64,000 nt of DNA, from assembly GCF_000613725.1 (NCBI RefSeq), contig NZ_BAJN01000005.1, forward strand, positions 62,001-126,000, read 5' to 3'. The DNA comes from Hoylesella pleuritidis JCM 14110 (GTDB lineage Bacteria; Bacteroidota; Bacteroidia; Bacteroidales; Bacteroidaceae). Of the stretch, positions 45,386 through 55,653 are shown one piece after another. A model generated the notes under the pieces. The model did not search any database. It was not told where the DNA came from and saw only the letters and a list, made by a program, of their open reading frames with translations. Positions within the stretch are counted from its first letter, which is position 1. Each line of letters opens with the position of its first letter. The position numbers and the translations under genes are program-made.

Positions 45386-46513
45386 ATGACATTTGAGTTA
45401 CAACATACGGATAATGCGTCTGAAGCAAGGACGGGCCTCATCACAACCGATCACGGCATTATCAAGACACCGATCTTTATGCCGGTAGGAACTTGCGGAA
45501 GTGTCAAGGCCGTTCATCTTCGCGAATTGGAAGAACAGGTCAAGGCACAGATTATTCTTGGCAATACTTATCACCTCTATCTCAGGCCGGGTCTCGATGT
45601 TTTGCGTGCTGCCGGAGGCCTACACAAGTTTAATGGATGGGCCCACCCGATGCTGACCGACTCGGGAGGTTTTCAGGTTTTCTCGCTGACCGGCATCCGA
45701 AAGCTGCGTGAAGAGGGTTGCGAATTTCGTTCGCACATCGACGGTTCGAAACATTTCTTTACACCCGAGAACGTGATGGATACCGAAAGAGTTATCGGAG
45801 CAGACATTATAATGGCTCTTGACGAGTGTCCGCCAGGGCAAAGTGATTATCAATATGCCAAGAAGAGTCTTGCACTTACGCAGCGTTGGTTGGACAGATG
45901 CATCCGACGTTTCAACGAAACAGAACCACTTTACGGTTACAAACAGGCACTTTTTCCTATCGTTCAGGGATGTACGTTCAAGGATTTAAGGCAAGAAGCC
46001 GCTAAATTCGTAGCTGACAAAGGAGCCGAAGGCAATGCAATCGGTGGACTGGCAGTGGGCGAACCCACTGAGGTGATGTATGAGATGATCGAGATAGTCA
46101 ACGAAATTCTGCCCAAAGACAAGCCCCGTTATCTGATGGGTGTAGGTACGCCGCAAAACATTCTCGAAGCCATTGAGCGCGGCGTAGATATGTTCGACTG
46201 TGTGATGCCTACCCGTAACGGTCGCAATGCGATGCTCTTCACTTACAACGGCACGATGAATATGCGCAATAAGAAGTGGGAAACAGACTTCACCCCGATT
46301 GATCCCGATGGCTGCGAGACCGACCGCCTCTACACGAAAGCCTATCTCCACCATCTCTTTAAGGCTCAAGAACTCTTGGCGATGCAGATTGCCAGTATCC
46401 ATAATTTGGCTTTTTACCTGCGCTTAGCGGCCGATGCGCGCCAACATATAGAACAAGGCAACTTCGTGATTTGGAAACGATCGATTATCGATCAACTCGG
46501 ACGGCGCGTGTAA
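45386..46513 (+). CDS. tgt: Queuine tRNA-ribosyltransferase, zinc site altered
   Basis: 375 residues. Tgt exchanges guanine 34 of GUN-anticodon tRNAs for a queuosine precursor. Catalytic blocks are LTDSGGFQVFSL, IIMALDECPPG and GGLAVGEP, with the nucleophile region MFDCVMPTRNGRNA. The usual zinc motif CxCxxC before the RNYSRAYLHHL-type helix reads DGCETD here, so two of three Cys are Asp; the distal His in SIHNL remains. I recall similar loss in other Bacteroidota Tgt. The start codon abuts the lon stop codon. Confidence 0.92.
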   Translation: MTFELQHTDNASEARTGLITTDHGIIKTPIFMPVGTCGSVKAVHLRELEEQVKAQIILGNTYHLYLRPGLDVLRAAGGLHKFNGWAHPMLTDSGGFQVFSLTGIRKLREEGCEFRSHIDGSKHFFTPENVMDTERVIGADIIMALDECPPGQSDYQYAKKSLALTQRWLDRCIRRFNETEPLYGYKQALFPIVQGCTFKDLRQEAAKFVADKGAEGNAIGGLAVGEPTEVMYEMIEIVNEILPKDKPRYLMGVGTPQNILEAIERGVDMFDCVMPTRNGRNAMLFTYNGTMNMRNKKWETDFTPIDPDGCETDRLYTKAYLHHLFKAQELLAMQIASIHNLAFYLRLAADARQHIEQGNFVIWKRSIIDQLGRRV

Positions 46514-46550
46514 AATGGCATAATATATTAAGGTGTAAGTGAACGGAAAG

Positions 46551-47828
46551 ATGAACAAATCGTATAAACAGATCAAACGACACCGCCGTCGTTACAAGGT
46601 TGCCAGATGGTTAGACCAACATCCGGTGTGGCTGCACAGATTTCTGACCTGGGTTTATCGGCACACGGGCAGACTCAGACGAGCTTTCAGATGGCTTTTG
46701 GAGCGGATGCAATGGACGCAGACTTTAAATCCGTTGAAGTACATCAAAATACTCGACTGGTATATTATCAAGAAGTTTATCGGTACTTACATCTATTCCA
46801 TTATGCTGATTATATCTATCAGCATCGTGTTTGACATCAACGAAAACCTGGCTAAGTTCTCCGAATCTCACGCTCCGTTGCGGGCAATCGTCTTCGATTA
46901 CTATCTCAACTTCATCCCTTATTTTGCCAATCTGTTCAGTCCGCTCTTCGTATTTATTGCCGTTATCTTTTTCACTTCCAAACTAGCAGGCAACTCAGAA
47001 ATCATTTCGATGCTGGCAGCAGGCGTTTCTTTTAAACGTTTGATGCGCCCATATATGATCTCCTGTGTAGCTATCTCCATCCTGTCTTTCTTTCTCAGCG
47101 CCTACGTTATACCGCACGGGACAGTTATCCGACAGAACTTCGAGACGATTTATAAGAATAAGACAAAGAACACCTCTGCCGATAATGTTCAGCTGCAAGT
47201 AGGTGCAGGGGTCATCGCTTACATCCAACACTACGACAACAATCTGAAAAAAGGCTATGGCTTCTGTCTCGACAAATTTGAAAACAAGAAACTTGTGAGT
47301 CATCTCACGGCAATGGAGATACAATATGATACGATCTCCGACTCTAAGAATCACTGGAAAATGACCAACTGGAAAGTGAGACGTCTCAAAGGATTGCGCG
47401 AAGTCATCACCAGCGGAATACAAAAAGACACGCTGATTCAGATGGAACCCACTGACCTCGTCTACTCGAAAGGGCAGCAAGAAACTTTTACCAGCCCCGA
47501 GCTTCGGGCTTATATCTCCAAACAAATAGACCGAGGCAGCGGCAATGTCGTACAATACCAAGTGGAATATCACAAGCGAATAGCCGCCTCTTTCGCTTCG
47601 TTCATCCTCACGACAATAGGTTTCTCTCTCTCGTCCCGCAAACGGAAAGGCGGTATGGGGCTGTATCTCGGCATCGGACTCGCACTGAGTTTCGGCTACA
47701 TTATGCTGCAAACGGTCTCTTCAACCTTTGCAATCAATGCCGATCTTCCCCCGATGCTGGCAGCTTGGATACCCAATATCATCTTCGCAGTGGTAGCATA
47801 TTTCTGCTATCGCAATGCGCCAAATTAA
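46551..47828 (+). CDS. LptF/LptG-family LPS export permease
   Basis: 425 residues from ATG 46551; a GTG at 46539 would add four residues. A basic N-terminal extension of about 60 residues (KQIKRHRRRYK) precedes the YjgP/YjgQ fold: helices at about 68-90, 115-140 and 160-180, a periplasmic beta-jellyroll (about 200-335), and three C-terminal helices. The core WYIIKKFIGTYIYS start is usual for LptG. It would extract LPS from the inner membrane with LptB. It lies between tgt and the helicase. Confidence 0.85.
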   Translation: MNKSYKQIKRHRRRYKVARWLDQHPVWLHRFLTWVYRHTGRLRRAFRWLLERMQWTQTLNPLKYIKILDWYIIKKFIGTYIYSIMLIISISIVFDINENLAKFSESHAPLRAIVFDYYLNFIPYFANLFSPLFVFIAVIFFTSKLAGNSEIISMLAAGVSFKRLMRPYMISCVAISILSFFLSAYVIPHGTVIRQNFETIYKNKTKNTSADNVQLQVGAGVIAYIQHYDNNLKKGYGFCLDKFENKKLVSHLTAMEIQYDTISDSKNHWKMTNWKVRRLKGLREVITSGIQKDTLIQMEPTDLVYSKGQQETFTSPELRAYISKQIDRGSGNVVQYQVEYHKRIAASFASFILTTIGFSLSSRKRKGGMGLYLGIGLALSFGYIMLQTVSSTFAINADLPPMLAAWIPNIIFAVVAYFCYRNAPN

Positions 47829-47834
47829 TGAACA

Positions 47835-49079
47835 ATGTATTTCGACGAATTAGATTTAAACGATAATGTATTAGATGCGCTCTATGATATGCGCTTCGAC
47901 GTGTGCACACCCGTGCAGGAAAAATGTATCCCCGAGATTCTCAAAGGGCGCGACGTGATGGGAGTGGCACAAACAGGAACAGGAAAAACGGCCGCATACC
48001 TGCTCCCGGTCCTCTCGAAGTTAGACGACGGAGGCTATCCCAAGGATGCCATCAACTGCATTATAATGTCGCCTACGCGCGAATTAGCACAGCAAATCGA
48101 CCAAGCAATGCAGGGCTTCGGATATTACCTCGACAGCGTAAGCAGTGTAGCAGTTTACGGTGGAAACGACGGCAACCGCTACGATCAGGAAATCCGATCG
48201 CTCAAATTAGGTGCAGACGTGGTAATTGCCACGCCCGGCCGCTTCATCTCTCACCTCAGTCTGGGTAACGTAGATATGAGTAAGGTTTCTTTCTTCATCC
48301 TCGACGAAGCCGACAGAATGCTCGATATGGGTTTCTCAGAAGATATTCTCACCATCGCGAAACAGCTCCCCAAGACCTGCCAAACGATTATGTTCTCGGC
48401 CACGATGCCCACACGCATCGAGCAATTAGCTAAAACACTACTCAAAAATCCCATCGAAATTAAACTTGCAGTAAGCCGACCCGCCGAGAAAATCAAACAG
48501 AATGCTTATGTGTGTCACGAACCGCAGAAACTCGGTATCATCGAATCCATTTTCCAAAACAATGATCTCAAGCGTGTCATCATCTTTTGCGGAAAAAAAC
48601 AAAAGGTGAAAGAAATTAGCCGCGCCCTCATCCGACTGAAAATCAACAGTGGAGAGATGCACTCCGACCTCACCCAGGCAGAGCGCGACGAGATGATGTT
48701 CCGTTTCAAAAGTGGACAAATCGATGTACTCGTTGCTACTGACATTCTCTCGCGCGGCATTGACATCGACGACATTTCAATGGTAGTCAACTACGACGTA
48801 CCTCACGACGTAGAAGATTATGTGCATCGAATCGGCCGTACGGCCCGTGCCGATCGCGATGGCGAAGCTATCACACTGATCTGTGAAGCCGACTTTTTCT
48901 ACTTCCGCCAGATTGAAAAGTTCTTAAACAAAACTATCGAGAAATACCCTCTCCCACTCCATTTAGGCAAAGGTCCCGATTATAATGCCATTTCGCATCA
49001 CTCGCATTCTTCCCGACATAAACCGTCAAATGGTAAGCGAAAAGCACCAAGAAAAGCTGGACGAAAACCCAAACATTAA
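47835..49079 (+). CDS. DEAD-box RNA helicase, RhlE-like
   Basis: 414 residues with all motifs: Q-motif region FDELDLNDNVLDALYDMRFDVCTPVQ, I AQTGTGKT, Ia PTRELAQQ, Ib TPGR, II DEAD, III SAT, IV IIFCGKK, V ATDILSRGIDI, VI HRIGRTARA. The basic C-terminal tail (HSSRHKPSNGKRKAPRKAGRKPKH) probably binds RNA. It would remodel rRNA or mRNA structures. It is the last gene of the lon-tgt-lptG-helicase run, 6 bp after the permease. Confidence 0.92.
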   Translation: MYFDELDLNDNVLDALYDMRFDVCTPVQEKCIPEILKGRDVMGVAQTGTGKTAAYLLPVLSKLDDGGYPKDAINCIIMSPTRELAQQIDQAMQGFGYYLDSVSSVAVYGGNDGNRYDQEIRSLKLGADVVIATPGRFISHLSLGNVDMSKVSFFILDEADRMLDMGFSEDILTIAKQLPKTCQTIMFSATMPTRIEQLAKTLLKNPIEIKLAVSRPAEKIKQNAYVCHEPQKLGIIESIFQNNDLKRVIIFCGKKQKVKEISRALIRLKINSGEMHSDLTQAERDEMMFRFKSGQIDVLVATDILSRGIDIDDISMVVNYDVPHDVEDYVHRIGRTARADRDGEAITLICEADFFYFRQIEKFLNKTIEKYPLPLHLGKGPDYNAISHHSHSSRHKPSNGKRKAPRKAGRKPKH

Positions 49080-49135
49080 AAATACACAAGCTCGGGATAA
49101 GCATTTTCTTAGACGACACATTGTCCGTCTTACCC

Positions 49136-49182
49136 CACGAGTAAGATGCAGAGATACCTCACGAGTAGGGTAAGAAGATACC
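49136..49182. repeat. Degenerate 23-bp direct duplication
   Basis: CACGAGTAAGATGCAG... (49136-49158) and CACGAGTAGGGTAAG... (49160-49182) match at about 17 of 23 positions, just after the helicase gene. Confidence 0.35.
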
Positions 49183-49241
49183 ATCTGAGCCTGCCTATTA
49201 CGCCTCTTCCTCACTCGCAGAATACAAGTTTATCTCGAACT

Positions 49242-49428
49242 CGCGTTACATCTAAGATTTATTTTAACGTGGATTCAATACAAACTCTTTTCTTAAACGC
49301 CCAAAGTCGCAACTCCGTTGCGACAATCACAGCAACGAAGTTACGACCAATGTAGTAACTGAGTTACGGTATCTTGAAATACGATGGCCCATACATTGGT
49401 AAATTCATCGAACCCATATTAAAATTTA
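49242..49428. repeat. Dispersed MITE-like element, copy 1
   Basis: Noncoding segment resembling the reverse complement of 59419-59640 over most of its length. The ends are imperfect inverted repeats: TTTTAACGTGGATTCAAT at 49262 and the complement TTTTAATATGGGTTCGAT ending near 49424. The middle carries GTCGCAACTCCGTTGCGAC and other NTAACTCCGTTACGAC-like inverted segments. The 723-bp gap 49080-49802 shows no coding potential. Confidence 0.6.
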
Positions 49429-49738
49429 TCAGAAAAATTGCGACAACAGTTATGAATCAATGATATATTCCTATATCATCGACAATCAGAAACAACTCCA
49501 GCGATTATCCTTTCAAATGAGAAGTATAGGAGTAGTCGGGCACAAGTCGTATACCTCTTGCCCACAGGTATAGGATTTGTGGACAAGGTAACATAAAGTA
49601 TAAAAGTTTTCATATTCGTTTGCATTTGATATTAAATTGCTTACGAATATAAATAAAAACTTCTGGAAGTACAAGAATAAGCCCCGACCTTTCATCTAAT
49701 CCGTGAAAAGACCTGTTTATTCAAGTATGAAAATAGAA

Positions 49739-49766
49739 GTGCCGGCTCTTATCAAAGAACCGGCAC
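49739..49766 (-). terminator. Terminator of rplU-rpmA
   Basis: GTGCCGGCTCTT pairs with AAGAACCGGCAC with one wobble; a T-rich tract follows on the minus strand; 36 bp after the rpmA stop codon. Confidence 0.75.
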
Positions 49767-49802
49767 ACTATTGTTTGTTTGGAATAAGTTGTTACTTACT
49801 GA

Positions 49803-50066
49803 TTAAGCTTCGGCTTCAGGTATAACAGATACAACACTCTTATCGTGACGACCTCTATGGAAATTAACCACACCGTCAGCCAGCGCATAAAGCGTATCAT
49901 CTTTTCCTATACCTACATTCTTTCCGGGATTGTGTTTAGTTCCACGCTGACGAACAATAATGTTACCAGCGATCACTTTCTGTCCACCCCAAATTTTAAC
50001 GCCTAATCTTTGTGAAGCTGATTCACGGCCGTTCTTAGAACTACCAACACCTTTTTTATGTGCCAT
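49803..50066 (-). CDS. rpmA: 50S ribosomal protein L27
   Basis: 87 residues starting [24 protein letters not shown] with the conserved [22 protein letters not shown] block. The N-terminus lacks the cleavable extension of Firmicutes L27, so the Ala2-His-Lys end reaches the peptidyl-transferase centre directly. It follows rplU by 17 bp, the usual order. Confidence 0.97.
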   Translation of the reverse strand: MAHKKGVGSSKNGRESASQRLGVKIWGGQKVIAGNIIVRQRGTKHNPGKNVGIGKDDTLYALADGVVNFHRGRHDKSVVSVIPEAEA

Positions 50067-50083
50067 TCTGAATTTCCTCCTTT

Positions 50084-50401
50084 TTAAGCGATTACTTGTT
50101 TAACTTCAACCTCTGTGAACTGCGCACGATGCCCGTTCTTCTTACGGGAATCCTTCCTACGTTTCATCTTGAAAACGATAACTTTGTCACCCTTTACAAG
50201 CGGATTCACAACTTCTACAACTACTTTTGCACCATCGACAGTAGGCGCTCCGACAATGATTGCTCCTTCTTTGTCTACAAGAAGCACCTTGTCAAACTCA
50301 ACAGTCTTACCGGCTTCAACATCTTTGATGTGATGAACAAAAAGTTTCTTACCTTGTTCCACCTTAAACTGCTGACCGTTAATTTCTACAATTGCGTACA
50401 T
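50084..50401 (-). CDS. rplU: 50S ribosomal protein L21
   Basis: 105 residues starting [20 protein letters not shown] and ending with the family block [23 protein letters not shown]. It binds 23S rRNA in the large subunit. It is the first gene of the rplU-rpmA pair, with a leader of about 80 nt from the -7 box at 50491-50484. Confidence 0.97.
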   Translation of the reverse strand: MYAIVEINGQQFKVEQGKKLFVHHIKDVEAGKTVEFDKVLLVDKEGAIIVGAPTVDGAKVVVEVVNPLVKGDKVIVFKMKRRKDSRKKNGHRAQFTEVEVKQVIA

Positions 50402-50483
50402 TTTATTTGATTAAACGGTTTCTCCGCAAGGCGATCGATCTCGTATCGATACTTCCTCAAGCCTATACGGACTAAATCGGATG

Positions 50484-50491
50484 CAAAAGTA
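50484..50491 (-). promoter_or_regulatory. -7 box of rplU-rpmA
   Basis: TACTTTTG on the minus strand about 83 bp before rplU. The leader has room for autoregulation, but I see no defined structure. Confidence 0.45.
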
Positions 50492-50973
50492 ATAATAAAA
50501 AGTGAGAGACTGAAATATACGAGAGGAATGTTTTCTTGCTTTTAAGAGAGATTAACGGTCTTATATAAAAAAGAAGCGATGACCTTCACAGGTAACCGCT
50601 CCAAATCTTCAATAGGTATTAGTTCCCTTTAAGGTAAAAAGATTGTTTTCAGGATAACATTTGCAAAGTTAAAAGATTTTTCTTAACCGCCAAACCTTTT
50701 AACTACTTTTTTCTGAAAAATTTTCCTGTGTTCCCACACAACTATTGAATATGGATATTTTCTTTTCAATTTAAAACGAATAATTCTATAAAAAGGGAAC
50801 AAAAACAGCCTAAGTTATACTCCCCTATCAATGAGTATGAGACAAAGAAACTCTTCTTACAAAGTATATCAAAGACATCTTACCACCACCGATTCTATTT
50901 TATGATTATATATATTTATCTGCGTTTTATATATTTTTCTTCATAACCTCCTTTTCGTTCATTAATATTTTAT

Positions 50974-50981
50974 TATCTTTG
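50974..50981 (+). promoter_or_regulatory. -7 box of the SusCD operon
   Basis: TATCTTTG within a 21-bp string (50968-50988) that recurs identically before the symporter gene at 60760-60780. The SusC start lies 92 bp downstream. The rest of 50492-50967 holds nothing I can name. Confidence 0.6.
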
Positions 50982-51073
50982 TCCCCAAATCGAATCTATA
51001 TACCTCAAAGGAAACCATATATTCCTTAAAAATAATAACCACAGAAGTAAATAACATTAATAGTAAACCATTT

Positions 51074-54000
51074 ATGAAAGGAAGCAAACAATCTTGGCGA
51101 GTAATGATGCTCTTGATGCTGGCTCTATGGACAACGTTTTCACAGCCATCAACTTACGCACAAACTCTCGAAACCGCACCAAAGACAGGTCAGCAACAAT
51201 CGGGAGGTAAACGAACGGTTAAAGGACAGGTTAAGGATGATCACGGTGATATCCTGATCGGCGTAACCGTATATGGAGGTGATGGTAAAGTGAGTTGCGT
51301 GACAAATATAGATGGTATGTATCAAATAAAGATACCGACAGGACGTACCACGATCCGTTTTTCCTATGTCGGTATGAAATCAGTCAATATTACCATCGAA
51401 CCGGGAACAAGTGATGTTGTACATAATCTATCTATGGAGTCGAACAATACACTGAAAGATGTAGTGGTAACCGGTATCTTCCAAAAGAATAAGGAGGCCT
51501 TTACCGGTTCAGTGACGACTATCAGCAACAAAGAGCTAAAAGAATTCGGCAATAAAAACTTGCTTACTTCTATCGCTAACATTGATCCTTCATTCAATAT
51601 GTTGGTGAACAATCAATACGGTTCAGACCCGAACCATCTGCCGGACATACAAATTCGTGGTACCGCTAATTTACCAACTATAACCGATTTACAGGATAAT
51701 ACAAAAACCGATCTCAATACACCTCTTATTATTATGGACGGGTTTGAAATTAGTCTAACTCGTATGATGGACCTGAACGAAGATGAGGTAGAATCAATCA
51801 CCCTGCTCAAGGACGGTTCTGCTACCGCAATCTATGGCTCACGCGGTGCTAATGGTGTAATTGTTATCAAACGTAAGACACCTAAGTCAGGCCGATTACA
51901 ATTTACCTATACAGGAAGTCTGAATATCGAGGCACCGGATCTGACCGACTATCATTTGCTCAATGCTGCCGACAAACTCGAACTGGAACGTCGTGCCGGT
52001 TATTATGACAGCAACGATCCGACACGCGACTTTAAACTGAAAAAGAAGTATGCAAGTATATTAGAAGATGTCGCACGAGGCATTAATACCGACTGGATGG
52101 CAAAACCCCTTCGCACCGGTACCGGACACCGACATAACATTAGAATTGAAGGAGGCGATGAGAGTTTCCGCTACTCGGCCTCTCTGCAATATAACAGTGT
52201 TGCCGGTGTTATGAAAGGTTCTAACCGTGATAGTTTCAATGGAGGTATTACACTATCTTATCGACATCACGGACTCATTTTTACTAATGACCTCAACATC
52301 GGACATACTCAATCAAACGAATCTCCATACGGATCATTCTCAGACTATACGCGACTGAATCCTTATTGGCGCCCCTATGACGACAAGGGAAACCCTGTTA
52401 AAATGTTTGACACCGATATCGATTTCTATGGCGGTTTCAGCAATCTACCTGCCAATCCACTTTATAATGCTACGCTCAATCAGAAAAATAGTCAGCAATA
52501 TACCGACATCACAAATAATTTTTCCATAGAATGGCGTCCATTTGAAGGCTTTATTACAAGAGGTCGTGTGGGATTCACTTGGAGAAACAGTGAAAGCGAT
52601 ATCTACAAACCAGCCAAACACACAATGTTTGAAGCCGACGAGTACCAAACAGAAGAAGGAAGTTTACGCAAAGGTAGATATAACTATGGAACCGGGAAAC
52701 TTACCAATTATGAAATGGCACTCACAATGAGCTATTCTAAACTGTTTTCTGAAAAGCATTTACTTTATGCAGCCGCTAACTGGAATGTGACCTCTAATTT
52801 TTCCCGCAATTATAATTTTGTCTTTGAAGGCTTTACTGACGAGAAGCTCGATTTCCCTTCTAATGCCCTACAATATCAAAAGGGTGGTAAGCCTTCGGGT
52901 GGAGAAGCACGTACCAGGGCTGTAGGATTAGTAATGAATACGAACTATTCTTATGATAATCGATATTACACCGATCTGGCTTACCGTATAGACGGATCGT
53001 CACAATTTGGCAAAAACCGTAGATTTGCTCCGTTCTATTCAGTCGGTATCGGTTGGAATATACACAATGAAAGCTTTATGAAGGATGCAAGCTTCATCAA
53101 TAAACTTAAACTCAGAGCCTCTTTCGGACAAACAGGATCACAAAAATTCAGTGCTTATCAAGCTGTCGCCACTTATACTTATTACCTAAATGATCGCTAT
53201 AATCAATGGACGGGAGCCTATCAGAAAGCATTGGAGAACCCTAATTTGGAATGGCAGAAAACAGATAAATGGAATGCTGGTGTAGAACTCAACCTATTCG
53301 AGAACAGATTGAATATTATTGCCGATATCTATCTTGACAAGACTTCCAATTTATTGTCTTCCCTCAACTTGCCTTTATCAAACGGTTTTACCTCGTATGT
53401 AGAAAATATAGGAAAGGTGGAAAATCGAGGATTTGAACTCAAAGCCACTGCCTTTCTGCTCCGTAATACAAGCCATAGATTGGTTTGGTCTGTGACCGGA
53501 TCTATCGTTCACGATAAAGACAAAGTTGTAAAACTCTCTCAGGCGATGAAAGATGAATACGCCAAGCGACTGCTCTCACGAGGTACAACTCCTAATAGAG
53601 TGATCCGCGAAGGAGAATCTCAATATACCATATACGCAGTACCTTCATTAGGAATTGATCCCAGCAATGGTTATGAAATCTTCCGGAAAAAGAATGGTGA
53701 AATTACTTACACATGGGACGCCAATGACAGAGTTGCTTGCGGTGTAAATCGGCCAAAATACCGTGGAACATTAAGCAGTATGATTCGCTGGAAAGACTTT
53801 ACTGCTAATATAGCTTTCGGATATCGCTTTGGAGGCCAAATATACAATTCAACACTCGCGACTCGTATTGAGAATGCAGACAAGCGTTATAATGTAGACA
53901 GAAGAGTTTTCTATGACCGTTGGCAGAAAGTAGATGATCACACATTCTTCAAAGGACTGACTAATGAAACATCGACCTATGCTACTTCAAGATTCGTTCA

Positions 54001-54208
54001 GGATGAACGTACACTTTCTTGTCAAAATATCCATTTGAGCTATATGTTCGGCAACAATCCATGGCTCAAACGCAATATAGGGGTTCAGGTGCTCACACTA
54101 AGCAGCGATCTGAGCGATTTATTTTATTTATCAAGTGTAAAGCAAGAGCGAGGACTCTCTTATCCTTACTCTCGTCGCTTTTCATTTACCTTATCCGTCG
54201 GTTTCTAA
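51074..54208 (+). CDS. SusC/RagA-type TonB-dependent transporter
   Basis: 1044 residues: signal peptide (about 1-30), carboxypeptidase-like regulatory domain (about 46-125, VKGQVKDDHGDILIGVTVYG), plug domain with IQIRGTANLPTIT and the SusC signature LLKDGSATAIYGSRGANGVIVIKRK (about 250-275), then a 22-strand outer-membrane barrel ending RRFSFTLSVGF. With the SusD partner it forms a lidded importer for oligosaccharides or peptides, powered by TonB. It is the first gene of a five-gene operon without glycosidase, so the substrate is open. Confidence 0.93.
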   Translation: MKGSKQSWRVMMLLMLALWTTFSQPSTYAQTLETAPKTGQQQSGGKRTVKGQVKDDHGDILIGVTVYGGDGKVSCVTNIDGMYQIKIPTGRTTIRFSYVGMKSVNITIEPGTSDVVHNLSMESNNTLKDVVVTGIFQKNKEAFTGSVTTISNKELKEFGNKNLLTSIANIDPSFNMLVNNQYGSDPNHLPDIQIRGTANLPTITDLQDNTKTDLNTPLIIMDGFEISLTRMMDLNEDEVESITLLKDGSATAIYGSRGANGVIVIKRKTPKSGRLQFTYTGSLNIEAPDLTDYHLLNAADKLELERRAGYYDSNDPTRDFKLKKKYASILEDVARGINTDWMAKPLRTGTGHRHNIRIEGGDESFRYSASLQYNSVAGVMKGSNRDSFNGGITLSYRHHGLIFTNDLNIGHTQSNESPYGSFSDYTRLNPYWRPYDDKGNPVKMFDTDIDFYGGFSNLPANPLYNATLNQKNSQQYTDITNNFSIEWRPFEGFITRGRVGFTWRNSESDIYKPAKHTMFEADEYQTEEGSLRKGRYNYGTGKLTNYEMALTMSYSKLFSEKHLLYAAANWNVTSNFSRNYNFVFEGFTDEKLDFPSNALQYQKGGKPSGGEARTRAVGLVMNTNYSYDNRYYTDLAYRIDGSSQFGKNRRFAPFYSVGIGWNIHNESFMKDASFINKLKLRASFGQTGSQKFSAYQAVATYTYYLNDRYNQWTGAYQKALENPNLEWQKTDKWNAGVELNLFENRLNIIADIYLDKTSNLLSSLNLPLSNGFTSYVENIGKVENRGFELKATAFLLRNTSHRLVWSVTGSIVHDKDKVVKLSQAMKDEYAKRLLSRGTTPNRVIREGESQYTIYAVPSLGIDPSNGYEIFRKKNGEITYTWDANDRVACGVNRPKYRGTLSSMIRWKDFTANIAFGYRFGGQIYNSTLATRIENADKRYNVDRRVFYDRWQKVDDHTFFKGLTNETSTYATSRFVQDERTLSCQNIHLSYMFGNNPWLKRNIGVQVLTLSSDLSDLFYLSSVKQERGLSYPYSRRFSFTLSVGF

Positions 54209-54227
54209 TTATTAAAATCCAAGAACA

Positions 54228-55640
54228 ATGAAATATTACAATATCCTAATTGCTTCTTTACTCACGCTAAGCGTAACAACGGCTTGCGATAAATTTCTCG
54301 ATGTACTCCCTTCTACTGAAAAAGAAAAAAGAGAGATGTTCTCAACCTTAGACGGTTGTCGTAGTGTACTCATAGGAGCCTATATCCGAATGAAACAGAC
54401 CAACCTCTATGGACAAGAAATGGTGTGTGGAAGCATAGAAAATTTAGCTCAACACTGGACTTATACATCAGGTTCTATCGGAGAATATCTGAACAAATAT
54501 GATTATAAGGCAAATACAGTAGAAACAACTATGGAGAACATCTATAATAATCTCTTCAAAGTTGTGGCCGATGTTAATGGATTGTTGGACGGTATCGAAA
54601 GTAACAGAAAAATACTCGATAACAGCAATTACAACTTATTAAAAGGTGAAGCATTAGCCTTGCGTGCTTTCTGTCATTTTGATATCTTGCGCCTTTTCGG
54701 TCCAATGCCCAATAATGTACCAGCATCCAAAATACTCCCTTATGTTACCGTAGTCTCAAATAAGCCCAATGCTTTCACCACCTATACAGAGTTTACTTCA
54801 CAACTTCTGAAAGATCTCAATGATGCAGAAGCCTGTTTAACGAGAACAGATCCCATCAAATCTAAATCTATCGAGGCACTCAACCAAACGTCAGCGCAAG
54901 CAGATAACTTTTTCGGATATCGCCAGATGCGTATGAATTATTATGCTGTATGTGCCCTGAAAGCACGTATATATTTATGGATCGGTAATAAAGAAAAAGC
55001 ATTAGAATATGCAAAGCTCGTAATCGATGCTACAACACCAGGAGGGGATAAAACGTTTCGACTTGGTACACGCGATGATTGTTCACGTGGCAATAAGACC
55101 TTATCAACAGAACATATCTTTGATTTAAAAGTAAATAATTTGTCTGCTACTTTGGGATCAGGCCGAAGTTATCAGAAGTCAAAAACCGAGCTAACATCCC
55201 GACTCTATGAGACAGGAACTTCTGATATCCGTTTTGTGAATATGTGGGAAGAAGTAACCGCAGACTATCGAAAATCTTTCTATTTCCAAAAATATGTCCA
55301 GACAGAAAAGATGCCCCCTCTCTCCAAAAATGTGATACCTATCATCAGATTGGCTGAAATGTATCTCATTGCATTGGAATGCAGCTCACTAACCGATGCC
55401 AACTCATATTATGCAACCTTGTGTGCTGCTCGCGATATAACGCCGGCAAATATAACCGACGAAGAACAGCGGACCAAAGTACTTATTCAAGAATATAATA
55501 AAGAGTTCTATGGTGAAGGCCAAACTTTCTATGCTTACAAGCGATTAGCCGTAAAAGACATTTATTGGGCTGCTGTATCCGGATCGGTAGAAACTTATGT
55601 TGTGCCTCTCCCGCTTAAAGAGGCTGTTTATGCAAACTAA
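54228..55640 (+). CDS. SusD/RagB-type surface lipoprotein
   Basis: 470 residues with lipobox TTAC (acceptor Cys20) and DKFLDVLPS directly after it. The helical SusD fold shows NLLKGEALALRAFCHFDILRLFGP (a TPR helix typical of RagB/SusD) and KARIYLWIGNKEKALEYAKLVID. It caps the SusC barrel and helps capture substrate. It begins 19 bp after SusC. Confidence 0.92.
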   Translation: MKYYNILIASLLTLSVTTACDKFLDVLPSTEKEKREMFSTLDGCRSVLIGAYIRMKQTNLYGQEMVCGSIENLAQHWTYTSGSIGEYLNKYDYKANTVETTMENIYNNLFKVVADVNGLLDGIESNRKILDNSNYNLLKGEALALRAFCHFDILRLFGPMPNNVPASKILPYVTVVSNKPNAFTTYTEFTSQLLKDLNDAEACLTRTDPIKSKSIEALNQTSAQADNFFGYRQMRMNYYAVCALKARIYLWIGNKEKALEYAKLVIDATTPGGDKTFRLGTRDDCSRGNKTLSTEHIFDLKVNNLSATLGSGRSYQKSKTELTSRLYETGTSDIRFVNMWEEVTADYRKSFYFQKYVQTEKMPPLSKNVIPIIRLAEMYLIALECSSLTDANSYYATLCAARDITPANITDEEQRTKVLIQEYNKEFYGEGQTFYAYKRLAVKDIYWAAVSGSVETYVVPLPLKEAVYAN

Positions 55641-55653
55641 AAAGTGATTGAAT

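Noticed and set aside
46995..47711. A 238-residue minus-strand ORF opposite the LptG-like gene
   Set aside because: It is antisense to conserved transmembrane coding sequence, with no family features.
49460..49479. Short palindrome ATGATATA-TTCC-TATATCAT as a regulatory site
   Set aside because: An 8-bp AT-rich stem in an AT-rich gap is easily due to chance and is near no start codon.
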